From Coriobacteriia bacterium (GTDB lineage: Bacteria > Actinomycetota > Coriobacteriia > Anaerosomatales > SLCP01), in the NCBI GenBank assembly GCA_007125735.1, contig SLCP01000153.1:1-19057 (forward strand): a stretch of DNA of 19,057 bases, read 5' to 3'. The notes under the pieces are model-generated. The model did not search any database, was not told the origin of the DNA, and saw only the letters and a list, made by a program, of their open reading frames with translations. Position 1 is the first letter of the stretch. Every line of letters starts with the position of its first letter. Below, one piece after another: positions 1 to 7,595 of this stretch. A program made the translations under genes and the position numbers.

Positions 1-1
1 C

Positions 2-1003
2 ATCGTCTATGTCGGTTGCGGTGAGCGCGGAAACGAGATGACTGAGGTGCTCGTTGAGTTCCCCGAACTCGAAGACCCGCGCACCGGAGCCCCGCTCATG
101 GACCGCACGGTGCTGGTGGCCAACACCTCGAACATGCCGGTGGCCGCTCGCGAGGCGTCCATCTACGTCGGCGCGACGCTCGCGGAATTCTACCGCGACA
201 TGGGCTACAGCGTCGCGATGATGGCCGACTCGACGTCGCGCTGGGGTGAGGCGCTCCGTGAGGTCTCCGGCCGTCTCGAGGAGATGCCGGGCGAGGAGGG
301 CTATCCGGCGTACCTTGCGACCCGCTTGGCCGCCTTCTACGAGCGCTCCGGGCGGGTGCGCCCGCTCGGCGCCGACGATCGAGTAGGCTCGATCACCATG
401 GTAGGCGCCGTCTCACCGGCGGGTGGCGACATGTCAGAGCCGATGACGCAGAACTCGCTGCGGGTGTCGGGGGCGTTCTGGGCGCTCGACACGTCGCTTG
501 CGCACCGTCGGCACTTCCCGGCGATCTCGTGGACCAAGTCCTACACGCTCTTCCTCGGCCAGGTACGTGAGTGGTTCGAGGAGAACGTCGCAGGGGACTG
601 GTACGAAATGCGCGGGAAGGCGATGGGAATCCTCCAGAAGGAGACCGAGCTCCAGGAGATCGTGCAGCTCGTTGGCCCGGATGCGCTGCCCGAGTCCGAG
701 AAGATCATCCTCGAGGTCGCGCGGATGCTTCGCGAGGACTTCCTCCAGCAGTTCGCGTTCGACGACATCGATGCGTACTGCCCGCCGGAAAAGCAGTACC
801 TCATGCTCAAGGCGATCCTCGCGTTCCACGACGGCGCGACGGCCGCGCTCAATCGCGGAGTGTCGCTGCGACAGGTACTCGAACTGCCGCACAAGGAGCG
901 CATCTCGATGATGAAGACGACCCCGCACGAAGAGGCGATCGAGAACATCCCCGTGCTCGCAAAGGAGATCGCCGAGGACATCGCTGGAATCGAGGTGTAC
1001 TGA
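2..1003 (+). CDS. atpA: V-type ATP synthase catalytic subunit A, 5'-truncated
   Basis: Catalytic A subunit of the V/A-type rotary ATPase, which couples ATP synthesis or hydrolysis to H+ or Na+ movement; it sits in the cytoplasmic V1/A1 head. The reading frame is already open at base 2 and reads IVYVGCGERGNEMTEVL, the conserved segment just after the Walker A loop. The N-terminal barrel, bulge domain and P-loop therefore lie upstream of the window, and the ATG at 38 is internal. Visible family motifs include the NTSNMPVAAREASIYVG stretch, the Walker B region around MMADSTSRWGEALRE, and EEGYPAYLATRLAAFYERSG. About 333 residues are present out of a usual length near 580-590. One base separates its stop from the B subunit start. 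The A-B-D order is the usual end of bacterial V-type operons. The direction of the pump cannot be told from these subunits. Confidence 0.97.
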   Translation: MVYVGCGERGNEMTEVLVEFPELEDPRTGAPLMDRTVLVANTSNMPVAAREASIYVGATLAEFYRDMGYSVAMMADSTSRWGEALREVSGRLEEMPGEEGYPAYLATRLAAFYERSGRVRPLGADDRVGSITMVGAVSPAGGDMSEPMTQNSLRVSGAFWALDTSLAHRRHFPAISWTKSYTLFLGQVREWFEENVAGDWYEMRGKAMGILQKETELQEIVQLVGPDALPESEKIILEVARMLREDFLQQFAFDDIDAYCPPEKQYLMLKAILAFHDGATAALNRGVSLRQVLELPHKERISMMKTTPHEEAIENIPVLAKEIAEDIAGIEVY

Positions 1004-1004
1004 C

Positions 1005-2456
1005 GTGACGCCAGAGACGATGACGTCCCCCGACACGGCACAAGAAGCCCCCGTGGCCAGATCCCTCCTCTCGACGGATTACCGGACGATCAGCTACGTC
1101 ACCGGTCCGCTCGTCTTCGTCGAGAACGTGCACGACGTCGCGTACAACGAGATGGTCGCGATCCGCATGCCGGACGGCTCGCGGAGGAGCGGTCAGGTAC
1201 TCGAGGTAAACAGGGACACCGCCGTCATCCAGATCTTCGAGGGCACGCAAGGCATCGACGTCGATGCGACCGAGGTGCGGTTCCTCGAGGAGGTCGCGCG
1301 CATCAGCGTCTCGCTCGACCTCCTCGGCAGGGTGCTCAACGGAACCGGCGATCCCATCGACGGCGGTGCGCCGATCATCCCCGAAGCGCGCCTCGATATC
1401 ACCGGTGCCCCGATCAACCCGTACACGCGGGAGAAGCCGGCCGACTTCATCGAGACGGGAATCAGCGCCATCGACGGCCTGAACACGCTCGTGCGCGGGC
1501 AGAAGCTGCCCATCTTCTCGGGCTCCGGGTTGCCCGCTAACGAACTCGCGGCGCAGGTCATCCGCCAGTCGCGGGTCAAGAGCGGCGAGGAGTTCGCGGT
1601 CGTCTTCGGAGCGATGGGACTCACGCACCGCGAGGCGGCATACTTCATCTCGCAGTTCGAGAGCACGGGCGCACTCGAGCGCGTCGTTTTCTTCCTCAAC
1701 CTCGCGGACGACCCCACCGTCGAGCGGCTGCTCACGCCGCGCTGTGCGCTCACCGTGGCCGAGTACCTCGCGTTCGAGAAAGACCTGCAGGTCCTCGTGG
1801 TTCTGTCGGACATGACGAACTACTGCGAGGCGCTCCGCGAGGTCTCGACGGCGCGCGAAGAGGTGCCTGGCCGCCGCGGATACCCCGGATACATGTACAC
1901 GGACCTCGCGTCGATCTACGAGCGGGCGGGGCGCGTCAAAGGCCGCAAGGGCTCCGTGACCCAGCTCCCCATCCTCTCGATGCCCGACGACGACATCACG
2001 CATCCCATCCCCGACCTCACTGGATACATCACCGAGGGCCAGATCGTGCTCTCGCGGCAGCTGCACCGCCGCGCGGTGTTCCCGCCCATCGACGTCCTGC
2101 CGTGCCTCTCGCGCCTCATGAACCTCGGCATCGGCGAGGGCAAGACCCGCGACGACCACCGCGCAGTGGCCAACCAGCTCTACGCTGCCTACGCGCAAGG
2201 CCGTGACCTGCGCAAGCTCGTCGCGATCGTGGGCGAAGAGGCGCTCTCAGACACCGATCGCAGCTACCTGCGTTTCGCCGACGAGTTCGAGAAGCGCATC
2301 GTGGGCCAGGGAGAAGAGGGCCGGAGCATCGAGGAGACGCTCTCGATAGGGTGGGAACTCATGGCCGGCCTACCAACGGCCGAGCTCAAGCGCGTACGCG
2401 ACTTCATCGACGAGTACCACCCGAGCGCATCGGCCGACGCAGTGGACGCGATCTAG
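1005..2456 (+). CDS. atpB: V-type ATP synthase regulatory subunit B
   Basis: Non-catalytic B subunit that alternates with A in the V1/A1 hexamer. The protein has 483 residues, against roughly 460-470 for typical members. Where A has its Walker A loop, this protein has SGSGLPANELAAQV, the diagnostic degenerate loop of B subunits. VVFGAMGLTHREA and ALREVSTAREEVPGRRGYPGYMYTDL are further family signatures. I chose the GTG at 1005 because GAGGTG lies seven bases upstream (992-997). This gives an N-terminal extension of about 20 residues before the conserved DYRTISYVTGPLVFVE. An in-frame GTG at 1053 would give a more standard N-terminus but has a much weaker Shine-Dalgarno. It follows subunit A by one base and is clearly cotranscribed. 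NCBI-style naming also uses ntpB for this gene. Confidence 0.96.
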   Translation: MTPETMTSPDTAQEAPVARSLLSTDYRTISYVTGPLVFVENVHDVAYNEMVAIRMPDGSRRSGQVLEVNRDTAVIQIFEGTQGIDVDATEVRFLEEVARISVSLDLLGRVLNGTGDPIDGGAPIIPEARLDITGAPINPYTREKPADFIETGISAIDGLNTLVRGQKLPIFSGSGLPANELAAQVIRQSRVKSGEEFAVVFGAMGLTHREAAYFISQFESTGALERVVFFLNLADDPTVERLLTPRCALTVAEYLAFEKDLQVLVVLSDMTNYCEALREVSTAREEVPGRRGYPGYMYTDLASIYERAGRVKGRKGSVTQLPILSMPDDDITHPIPDLTGYITEGQIVLSRQLHRRAVFPPIDVLPCLSRLMNLGIGEGKTRDDHRAVANQLYAAYAQGRDLRKLVAIVGEEALSDTDRSYLRFADEFEKRIVGQGEEGRSIEETLSIGWELMAGLPTAELKRVRDFIDEYHPSASADAVDAI

Positions 2457-2465
2457 GGGCTGACG

Positions 2466-3107
2466 ATGGAGGAAGTCCGTCCGACACGCGCAGAGTTACT
2501 CGAACGCAAGCAGCAGATCGCGCTTGCCGAGCAGGGCATGGACTTGCTCAAGCAGAAGCGCGATGCGCTGCTCATCGAGTTCATGGGCGTCATGGACGAG
2601 ACGCTGCGTCTTTCCGAGTCGCTTCAGAAGAGCGTGTCGGAGGCTCAGTACTCGCTCGCGGTCGCCAAGGCGGTCGACGGAACCGTCGCGCTGCGAAGCG
2701 CGGGAATGGCGACCACCAGCGAGATCGTGGTCGACATGTCGGGCGCGAAGATCATGGGCGTCTCGGTGCCGGTGGTCACCAAGGGAGAGAGCCCCATCCG
2801 CTCCTCGTTCACGCGCGGCTACTCGGTCACCGGCGTGACCTCGCGTGTCGATGAGACGGCCGACAAGTTCGAGCGGATCCTCGATGTCATCATCGAGTAC
2901 GCCGATATCGAGACGCGCCTGAAGCGCCTCGGCGAGGAGATCCAGAAGACGAATCGGCGCGTCAACGCGCTCGAGCAGGTGACCGTTCCGCAGCTCAGAC
3001 AGCAGGTCTCCTACATCCGCCAGACGCTCGACGAGCGCGCACGCGAAGACCTCTTCCGTCTGAAGAAGGTCAAGAAGAAGATCGAGCGGAGAAAGGCCGA
3101 GCGATAA
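2466..3107 (+). CDS. atpD: V-type ATP synthase central-stalk subunit D
   Basis: Central rotor-shaft subunit of the V/A-ATPase; its long antiparallel coiled coil turns inside the A3B3 head. The protein has 213 residues, a normal length. The N-terminus (EEVRPTRAELLERKQQIALA, then GMDLLKQKRDALL) is the family signature. Both ends are heptad-rich and charged: residues about 10-80 and about 130-205, ending in a lysine/arginine-rich tail. The middle, around residues 85-125, is less helical (VVDMSGAKIMGVSVPVV), as in other D subunits. The start at 2466 is supported by AGGGG at 2455-2459, which overlaps the stop codon of B. It is the last gene of the ATPase operon here; the next gene is on the opposite strand. 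Confidence 0.96.
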   Translation: MEEVRPTRAELLERKQQIALAEQGMDLLKQKRDALLIEFMGVMDETLRLSESLQKSVSEAQYSLAVAKAVDGTVALRSAGMATTSEIVVDMSGAKIMGVSVPVVTKGESPIRSSFTRGYSVTGVTSRVDETADKFERILDVIIEYADIETRLKRLGEEIQKTNRRVNALEQVTVPQLRQQVSYIRQTLDERAREDLFRLKKVKKKIERRKAER

Positions 3108-3133
3108 GAGCGTTCGGGCTGACTACGCTCAGG

Positions 3134-3493
3134 CTACGGTTTCGGAGCGGGCGCACCCTTGTCGCGGATCAGCTGCGCGATGTCGTCGAGCACGTCCACG
3201 GCGTTGCGCGAATGCACTCTCAGCTCCCGCCCGAAGACGAGGATGCGCCGCACGTCGTGCATCGCGAGGTGGCCGAAGTGAAGGTCGTCCCAGTCGGCTC
3301 GGGCCGCGTAGGCCCACAACTCGCCGAGCACCCACTCGAGCTGCTCGATCTCCTCGTTCGTGAGCGTCCTCCAGTCGGCTGCGAGATTGTGACGGATCCG
3401 GTCGACGGCGCGTTCCGTCGCCCGAGCCTTGCGGAGCTGGAATGCACGCATGCCGAGATCCTCGTCGGACACCTCAGGTCGCTGCGGTCCCAT
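3134..3493 (-). CDS. Hypothetical protein, 119 residues
   Basis: I do not recognise a family. The product is small, charged and probably cytoplasmic: no signal peptide or membrane segment. Predicted features are mostly helical, with a helix rich in R/K/E near residues 18-40, a tryptophan-rich middle (WRTLTNEEIEQLEWVLGELWAY, about 41-62; WDDLHFGHLAMHD, 68-80) and a C-terminal helix (VDVLDDIAQLIRDKG). The ATG at 3493 is preferred over the ATG at 3520 because AGGAGG occurs at 3504-3509, ten bases upstream of it, with a second AGGAGG at 3496-3501. Protein-like composition and these Shine-Dalgarno motifs make it a real gene rather than a shadow. It converges on the V-ATPase operon and is divergent from the nitroreductase, with 101 bases between the two starts. 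No function can be assigned. Confidence 0.7.
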   Translation of the reverse strand: MGPQRPEVSDEDLGMRAFQLRKARATERAVDRIRHNLAADWRTLTNEEIEQLEWVLGELWAYAARADWDDLHFGHLAMHDVRRILVFGRELRVHSRNAVDVLDDIAQLIRDKGAPAPKP

Positions 3494-3495
3494 CG

Positions 3496-3509
3496 CCTCC
3501 TCACCTCCT
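3496..3509 (-). promoter_or_regulatory. Duplicated AGGAGG ribosome binding site
   Basis: On the minus strand two perfect AGGAGG hexamers lie in tandem just before the ATG at 3493, with spacers of ten and two bases. The farther one is the likely functional site, and it decides the start of the 119-residue hypothetical protein. The longer reading frame from 3520 has both hexamers inside its coding sequence. Confidence 0.6.
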
Positions 3510-3549
3510 AGATGATTCATTCGGTACGTGTAGACGGTTCCCTTTGTTC

Positions 3550-3555
3550 TAGAAT
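3550..3555 (+). promoter_or_regulatory. Possible -10 element for the nitroreductase operon
   Basis: TAGAAT lies 39 bases before the ATG at 3595 and directly downstream of the divergent hypothetical gene, where a promoter is expected. No convincing -35 hexamer is present at 16-18 bases spacing, so this rests on the -10 match and position alone. Confidence 0.35.
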
Positions 3556-3594
3556 GTGCGAGTGTGCATCGCCCTGCCTGAGGAAAGGACCACG

Positions 3595-4110
3595 ATGGAG
3601 TTCACGGAAGTCATCGCCGCGAGGCGGAGCGTCAGACACTTCTCGTCCCGTCTCGCCGTGAAAGACGATGACGTCCGTGCGCTGCTGCTCGCAGCGGTCA
3701 GCGCTCCGAGCGCGGGCAACATCCAGCCGTGGCGCTTCACGGTGGTGCGCTCCGTAGAGGCGCGCGAGCGTCTCAGCGCCGCGCTCCATCAGCGGTGGGC
3801 GGCTGCCGCGCCCGTCGTCATCGTCGTCTCCGTCGATCCTCGGCCATGCGCTGCGCGCTACGGCGATCGCGGCGAGATGCTGTACGCGATTCAGGACACC
3901 GCTGCGGCGGTCCAGAACATCCTGCTTGCGGCGGTGGACCGAGGACTCGCGTCGTGCTGGATCGGCGCGTTCGACGAGAACGCCGTCAGAGAGGCGCTCG
4001 CGATCCCGAACACGTTGACGCCGGTCGCGGTGCTTCCGGTGGGTCACTCGGCGGAGTCCTCGGCCAGGCCCAAGCGGCGCCCGATCGAAGAGGTCACGAA
4101 TTGGTTGTGA
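3595..4110 (+). CDS. Nitroreductase family flavoprotein
   Basis: FMN-dependent oxidoreductase of the nitroreductase superfamily, cytoplasmic; the physiological substrate cannot be read from the sequence. The protein has 171 residues, at the short end of the family. Motifs: residues 8-16 (AARRSVRHF) form the N-terminal FMN-phosphate contact region, and 37-48 (APSAGNIQPWRF) is the classic family stretch. AAAVQNILLAAVDRGLASCWIG (103-124) and the PVGH near the C-terminus complete the fold. The ATG at 3595 is preferred to an ATG at 3556 because AGGAAAGG (3581-3588) precedes it and the conserved domain begins at once with MEFTEVIAARRS. It heads an operon with udg four bases downstream. Nothing links it mechanistically to the tRNA genes that follow; it may simply share transcription. 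Confidence 0.9.
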   Translation: MEFTEVIAARRSVRHFSSRLAVKDDDVRALLLAAVSAPSAGNIQPWRFTVVRSVEARERLSAALHQRWAAAAPVVIVVSVDPRPCAARYGDRGEMLYAIQDTAAAVQNILLAAVDRGLASCWIGAFDENAVREALAIPNTLTPVAVLPVGHSAESSARPKRRPIEEVTNWL

Positions 4111-4114
4111 GCCG

Positions 4115-4693
4115 ATGGACACCCTGAAGGAACTCGCTGCTCAAATCGGGGACTGCCACCGCTGCCCGCTCGGTGACACGCGGACGCATCTCGTGTTCGG
4201 CGTGGGGCGTGAAGACGCCGACATCATGTTCGTGGGCGAGGCTCCCGGCCGCAACGAGGACCTCAAGGGCGAGCCGTTCGTGGGAGCCGCCGGCAAGCTG
4301 CTCGACGAGTTGCTCGCATCGATCGGACTCCACCGCTCAGACGTCTACATCGCCAACATCCTCAAGTGCCGTCCGCCGGGCAACCGCAATCCAGAGCCGC
4401 TCGAGATCGACACGTGCACCCCGTTTCTGAGGGAGCAGGTTCGGCTCGTGTCGCCACGCGTCATCGTCACGCTCGGCAACTTTGCGACGCGGTTCGTGCT
4501 CAAGACGACCGAGGGCATCACGCGCATCCGGGGAACCGTGCAGCATGCGGGGCGATTCACCGTGCTGCCCATCTTCCACCCGGCAGCCGCGCTCTACGAC
4601 GGCTCGAAGCGAGACGTGCTCTTCGCCGACTTCGCGCTGCTCGGCGAGGTGTGCGAGACCGCTCGCACGGCGAACCCGGAGGTGCACCCGTGA
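4115..4693 (+). CDS. udg: Family 4 uracil-DNA glycosylase (Fe-S)
   Basis: Removes uracil from DNA to start base excision repair of deaminated cytosine. The 192-residue length is typical for family 4. Four cysteines expected to bind a [4Fe-4S] cluster are visible: C14 and C17 (CHRCPL), C85 (KCRPPGNR) and C101. Motif A is GEAPGRNED at 41-49, followed by GEPFVGAAGKLLDELL, and the second active-site motif is HPAAALY at 155-161. It starts four bases after the nitroreductase stop. Its own stop overlaps the GTG start of tsaE, so translation is probably coupled. The gene was historically annotated as a DNA-polymerase-like phage protein in many genomes, but the cluster cysteines make the glycosylase call secure. 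Confidence 0.95.
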   Translation: MDTLKELAAQIGDCHRCPLGDTRTHLVFGVGREDADIMFVGEAPGRNEDLKGEPFVGAAGKLLDELLASIGLHRSDVYIANILKCRPPGNRNPEPLEIDTCTPFLREQVRLVSPRVIVTLGNFATRFVLKTTEGITRIRGTVQHAGRFTVLPIFHPAAALYDGSKRDVLFADFALLGEVCETARTANPEVHP

Positions 4694-5199
4694 GGCGCTC
4701 GTTCGCGACCTCCTCGGCGGAAGCGACGCGCGGTGTGGGGCGGGCGCTCGGCGAGATCGTCGGCGCCGGGGCGGTGGTCGTGCTCACCGGCGACCTCGGT
4801 GCGGGCAAGACGGTGCTCGCGAAAGGGGTTGCGGAGGGGCTCGGCGTGGCCGAGGAGGTCACGAGCCCGACCTTCAACATCCTGCTCGTGCACGTCGGCC
4901 GCGTGGAGCTCGCGCACTTCGACCTCTACCGCCTCGAGCGCGAGAGCGAACTCGAGGACATCGACTTCTGGGGCGTGCTCGAGAGCGGAGCCGCGTGTCT
5001 CGTGGAGTGGGGCGACCGCTTCCCCGGCGCGCTTCCGCCCGACGTGCTCACCGTGTCGCTCTCGATCACCGGCGACGAGACCCGCGGCATCGACGTCGCG
5101 GCCTCAGGGCCGCGCAGTGCGGAGCTCGCCGAGGCGTGGGTCGCCACGATCGCCGCGCTGCCGGGAGTAGAGATCGGCGATGCGGAGGAGCTCGGATGA
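4690..5199 (+). CDS. tsaE: tRNA t6A37 synthesis ATPase TsaE
   Basis: ATPase of the bacterial TsaBDE machinery, which makes N6-threonylcarbamoyladenosine at position 37 of ANN-decoding tRNAs; TsaE resets the TsaBD complex through ATP hydrolysis. The protein has 169 residues. Walker A is GDLGAGKT at 34-41, followed by the family signature TSPTFN at 58-63, HFDLYRLE at 76-83 and VEWGDR at 105-110. The start is a GTG at 4690 that overlaps the udg stop (GTGA), with GGAGGTG just upstream at 4679-4684; the frame stays open much further upstream, but only inside udg. The C-terminal 40 residues are poorly conserved and alanine-rich. The stop overlaps the tsaB ATG by four bases. Confidence 0.95.
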   Translation: MRRSFATSSAEATRGVGRALGEIVGAGAVVVLTGDLGAGKTVLAKGVAEGLGVAEEVTSPTFNILLVHVGRVELAHFDLYRLERESELEDIDFWGVLESGAACLVEWGDRFPGALPPDVLTVSLSITGDETRGIDVAASGPRSAELAEAWVATIAALPGVEIGDAEELG

Positions 5200-5939
5200 G
5201 CGGCCTCGTGCTCGGTGTCGATACCGCGACCGAGCGGACAGTCATCGCGCTGGGCACGCTCGGGGAGCCCGGCGTGCGCATGCTCGCTGCCGAGGAGATC
5301 GACGCGCCGCGGGCCGCACTCGGCAGGCTGCTGCCGGCGGTGGCGGAGCTGCTCGGCCGCGAGGGCCTCACAACCGCCGAGATCTCGCAGGTCGTAGCGG
5401 GGCACGGCCCGGGTTCGTTCACCGGGGTGCGTATCGGCGTTGCCACCGCAAAAGGGCTCGCGCACGGCCTCGGCGTGCCGCTCTACGGCATCGGTACGCT
5501 CGACGCGATCGCGTGGCGGCTCGCGCGCGAGGGCGACGGGCTCCTCGGCGTGCTCGGCGATGCGATGCGCGGCGAGGTGTACCCGGCACTCTTCGAGCTC
5601 GACGGCGGCGTCGCGCGACGCCGCGAGGGCGACCGCGTGGCTACCCCTGCGGCCGTGGCCGCGGAGTGGGCCGCACTCGATCGGCCCCTCGTGCTCGCGG
5701 GCAACGCGCTCACCAAGCACGAGCATCTCTTCGTCGACACCCTCGGCGAGCGCGTGACGCTCGCTGCTCGCGAGCTCTGGCTCCCCACCGGCGACGGTCT
5801 GATCGGCGCGTACGCGTACGCACGCTCCTCGGAAGGCGCCGACCTCGGCACGGGAGACCCCGGCGCGCTCCTACCCATCTACACGCGGCTTTCCGATGCC
5901 GAGGAGGCCGAGCGCGTACGGCACGGAGGCGCGTCATGA
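5196..5939 (+). CDS. tsaB: tRNA t6A37 synthesis protein TsaB
   Basis: TsaB is the inactive ASKHA-fold partner that dimerises with TsaD and recruits TsaE in t6A37 synthesis. The protein has 247 residues. It starts VLGVDTATERTVIALG (5-20), the phosphate-1-like loop, and carries the TsaB hallmark GPGSFTGVRIG at 71-81 followed by ATAKGLAHG. GDAMRGEVYPALFE is the usual mid-protein segment. It lacks the metal-binding HxxxH of TsaD, which separates it from its paralogue downstream. The ATG at 5196 overlaps the tsaE stop, and its stop overlaps the ATG of the rimI-tsaD fusion, so the set appears translationally coupled and may be made in balanced amounts. Confidence 0.95.
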   Translation: MSGLVLGVDTATERTVIALGTLGEPGVRMLAAEEIDAPRAALGRLLPAVAELLGREGLTTAEISQVVAGHGPGSFTGVRIGVATAKGLAHGLGVPLYGIGTLDAIAWRLAREGDGLLGVLGDAMRGEVYPALFELDGGVARRREGDRVATPAAVAAEWAALDRPLVLAGNALTKHEHLFVDTLGERVTLAARELWLPTGDGLIGAYAYARSSEGADLGTGDPGALLPIYTRLSDAEEAERVRHGGAS

Positions 5940-7405
5940 GCGTCGACGTGCGCGAGATGGCCTACGCGGACCTCGACGGCGTCGTCGCGCTCGAGGAAGC
6001 GACGTTCCCGAGCCCGTGGAGCCGCGCGACCTTCGCCGACGAGCTGGCTCGCCCGCACTCGCGCGGCTGGCTCGTGGCCGAGGAGGCAGGCGTCCTCGTC
6101 GGGTACGGCGGCGTGATGGTCGTCGACGGCGAGGCACACCTTATGAACATAGCGGTGCGAAGCGACAGAAGGCGGGAAGGGGTGGCCTCGGCGCTCCTCG
6201 ACGAACTCGTGGCGCGCGCGCGCGAACTCGGCGCCGACCGCGTGACGCTCGAGGTGCGCGCCGAGAGCGATGAGCCGATCGCCTTCTACCGCTCGCGTGG
6301 CATGCAGTTGGCCGGTCGCCGCGCCGGCTACTACGGACCTGGCGTCGACGCGCTGATCATGAGCGCCGACATCGATGAGGTGGCGGCTTCGGCCGGCAGC
6401 GAGCTCATCCTCGCGATCGAGACCTCGTGTGACGAGACCGCCGCCGCGATTATGCGGGGAGGCACCGAGTTGCTTTCCAACGTGGTCGCAAGCCAGGTCG
6501 ACTTCCACGCGCGCTTCGGCGGCGTCGTACCCGAGATCGCGTCGCGCAAGCATACCGAGGCGATCGTGGGAGTCGTCGATGAGGCCCTCGAGCAGGCAGG
6601 CGTGAGCTTCGCTGACCTCGATGCGATCGCCGTCACGTACGGCCCCGGGCTTATCGGCGCGCTCGTAGTGGGGGTCGCGTATGCGAAGGGGCTCTCGCTG
6701 GCGACCGGCCTCCCGCTCGTGGGCGTCAACCACCTCGAGGGCCACATATTCGCGAGCGCGCTCGCCGAGCCCGACATCGAGCCTCCGCTCGTGGCGCTCG
6801 TCGTCTCGGGCGGCCACACGTCGCTCGTGCACGTACCCGAGTGGGGCGTCTACGAGACCCTCGGCCAGACGCTCGACGATGCAGCGGGCGAGGCGTTCGA
6901 CAAGGTGGCCAAGGTCCTCGGACTCGGGTATCCCGGAGGGCCGGTCATCTCGAAACTGGCCGAGGAGGGCGACCCGCGCGCGATCGACTTCCCGCGGGCC
7001 ATGATGCACTCGCGTGACTACCGCTTCTCGCTCTCGGGCCTCAAGACCGCGGTCATCAACCACATCCGCCACGAGCGCGAGGCGGGCCGTGAGATCTCCG
7101 TCCCCGATCTGGCCGCGTCGTTCCAGGCGGCCGTCGTCGACGTTCAGGTCGCCAAGACCGTTCGTGCCGCCGAGGAGCTCGGCGTGCGAACCGTGTGTCT
7201 TGCGGGAGGGGTCGCGGCGAACCCGTCGCTGCGCGAAGGGTTGCGCGAGGCGCTCGCTGCTCGCAGCATCAGGCTCTCGGTCCCTCCCTTCGCGTTCTGC
7301 ACCGACAATGCCGCGATGATCGCCGCAGCAGGGACGTGGCGCTTCCGGCGTGGCGACCGTCTCGGGCTCGACGCGGAGGCGGTGGCCGACCTCCCGCTCG
7401 CGTAG
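5936..7405 (+). CDS. tsaD: RimI-TsaD fusion: protein N-acetyltransferase and t6A transferase
   Basis: A single 489-residue frame joins two enzymes. Residues 1-about 145 are a GNAT acetyltransferase of the RimI type, whose family acetylates the N-terminus of ribosomal protein bS18; the acetyl-CoA loop is RREGVA at 79-84, with EPIAFYRSRGM at 113-123. After a linker of about 10-12 residues, TsaD starts at ILAIETSCDETAAAI (158-172). TsaD metal ligands are H266 and H270 (NHLEGH) and D457 (FCTDNA); SGGHTSL is at 291-297 and YPGGP at 332-336. TsaD length, about 330 residues, is normal. The ATG at 5936 overlaps the tsaB stop. An internal ATG at 6359 could in principle give free TsaD, but no good Shine-Dalgarno precedes it. 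RimI and tsa genes are often adjacent, and fusions within this set are known, so a real bifunctional protein is likely. Confidence 0.94.
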   Translation: MSVDVREMAYADLDGVVALEEATFPSPWSRATFADELARPHSRGWLVAEEAGVLVGYGGVMVVDGEAHLMNIAVRSDRRREGVASALLDELVARARELGADRVTLEVRAESDEPIAFYRSRGMQLAGRRAGYYGPGVDALIMSADIDEVAASAGSELILAIETSCDETAAAIMRGGTELLSNVVASQVDFHARFGGVVPEIASRKHTEAIVGVVDEALEQAGVSFADLDAIAVTYGPGLIGALVVGVAYAKGLSLATGLPLVGVNHLEGHIFASALAEPDIEPPLVALVVSGGHTSLVHVPEWGVYETLGQTLDDAAGEAFDKVAKVLGLGYPGGPVISKLAEEGDPRAIDFPRAMMHSRDYRFSLSGLKTAVINHIRHEREAGREISVPDLAASFQAAVVDVQVAKTVRAAEELGVRTVCLAGGVAANPSLREGLREALAARSIRLSVPPFAFCTDNAAMIAAAGTWRFRRGDRLGLDAEAVADLPLA

Positions 7406-7422
7406 GCGCTCCGACTCGGTGC

Positions 7423-7443
7423 GCGACTGCGGGCCCCGGTCGC
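7423..7443 (+). terminator. GC-rich hairpin after tsaD, possible terminator
   Basis: A seven-base-pair stem (GCGACTG against CGGTCGC, one G-U pair) closes a seven-base loop, starting 18 bases after the tsaD stop. There is no T-run after it, so it may only slow transcription or stabilise the 3' end. Confidence 0.35.
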
Positions 7444-7478
7444 CGCGGCCAGCCCACCCGATCCGCGTGGAATCGCCC

Positions 7479-7538
7479 CCGCTGCGGGGTATATCCGACC
7501 CAAGGCGTACAGCTGCGCCGAGGGGGGTCACCCAGCGG
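7479..7538 (+). other. Candidate folded leader upstream of the CWB2 gene
   Basis: CCGCTG (7479-7484) pairs with CAGCGG (7533-7538). Between them lie a GGGT/ACCC hairpin (7487-7501) and a GGCGTA/TGCGCC hairpin with one G-U pair (7504-7519), so the segment could form a multi-branched RNA. It resembles no riboswitch I can name. A TATATC (7490-7495) inside it might instead be a -10 box. In GC-rich DNA such pairings also occur by chance. Confidence 0.25.
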
Positions 7539-7595
7539 CAGATGGATGTCGTCGAGCGATCCTCGATCTACGGAGACGAAAGGAGCGTGGTGTTC

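Noticed and set aside
3108..3130. GAGCGT/ACGCTC inverted repeat after atpD as a terminator
   Set aside because: Only six base pairs with an 11-base loop and no T-run; too weak to call.
4366..4689. Longer TsaE starting inside udg
   Set aside because: The extra residues are a shadow of udg; the GTG at 4690 has a good ribosome binding site and fits the family N-terminus.
5879..7531. 550-codon open frame on the minus strand across rimI-tsaD
   Set aside because: It lies opposite a secure gene, is rich in R, D, E, H and V in the way GC-rich antisense frames are, and matches no fold. The same applies to minus-strand frames at 849-2198, 9802-11196 and 16864-18321.
7479..7540. c-di-GMP-I or c-di-AMP riboswitch before the CWB2 gene
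   Set aside because: The conserved core sequences of those classes are absent; only generic GC-rich pairing is seen.
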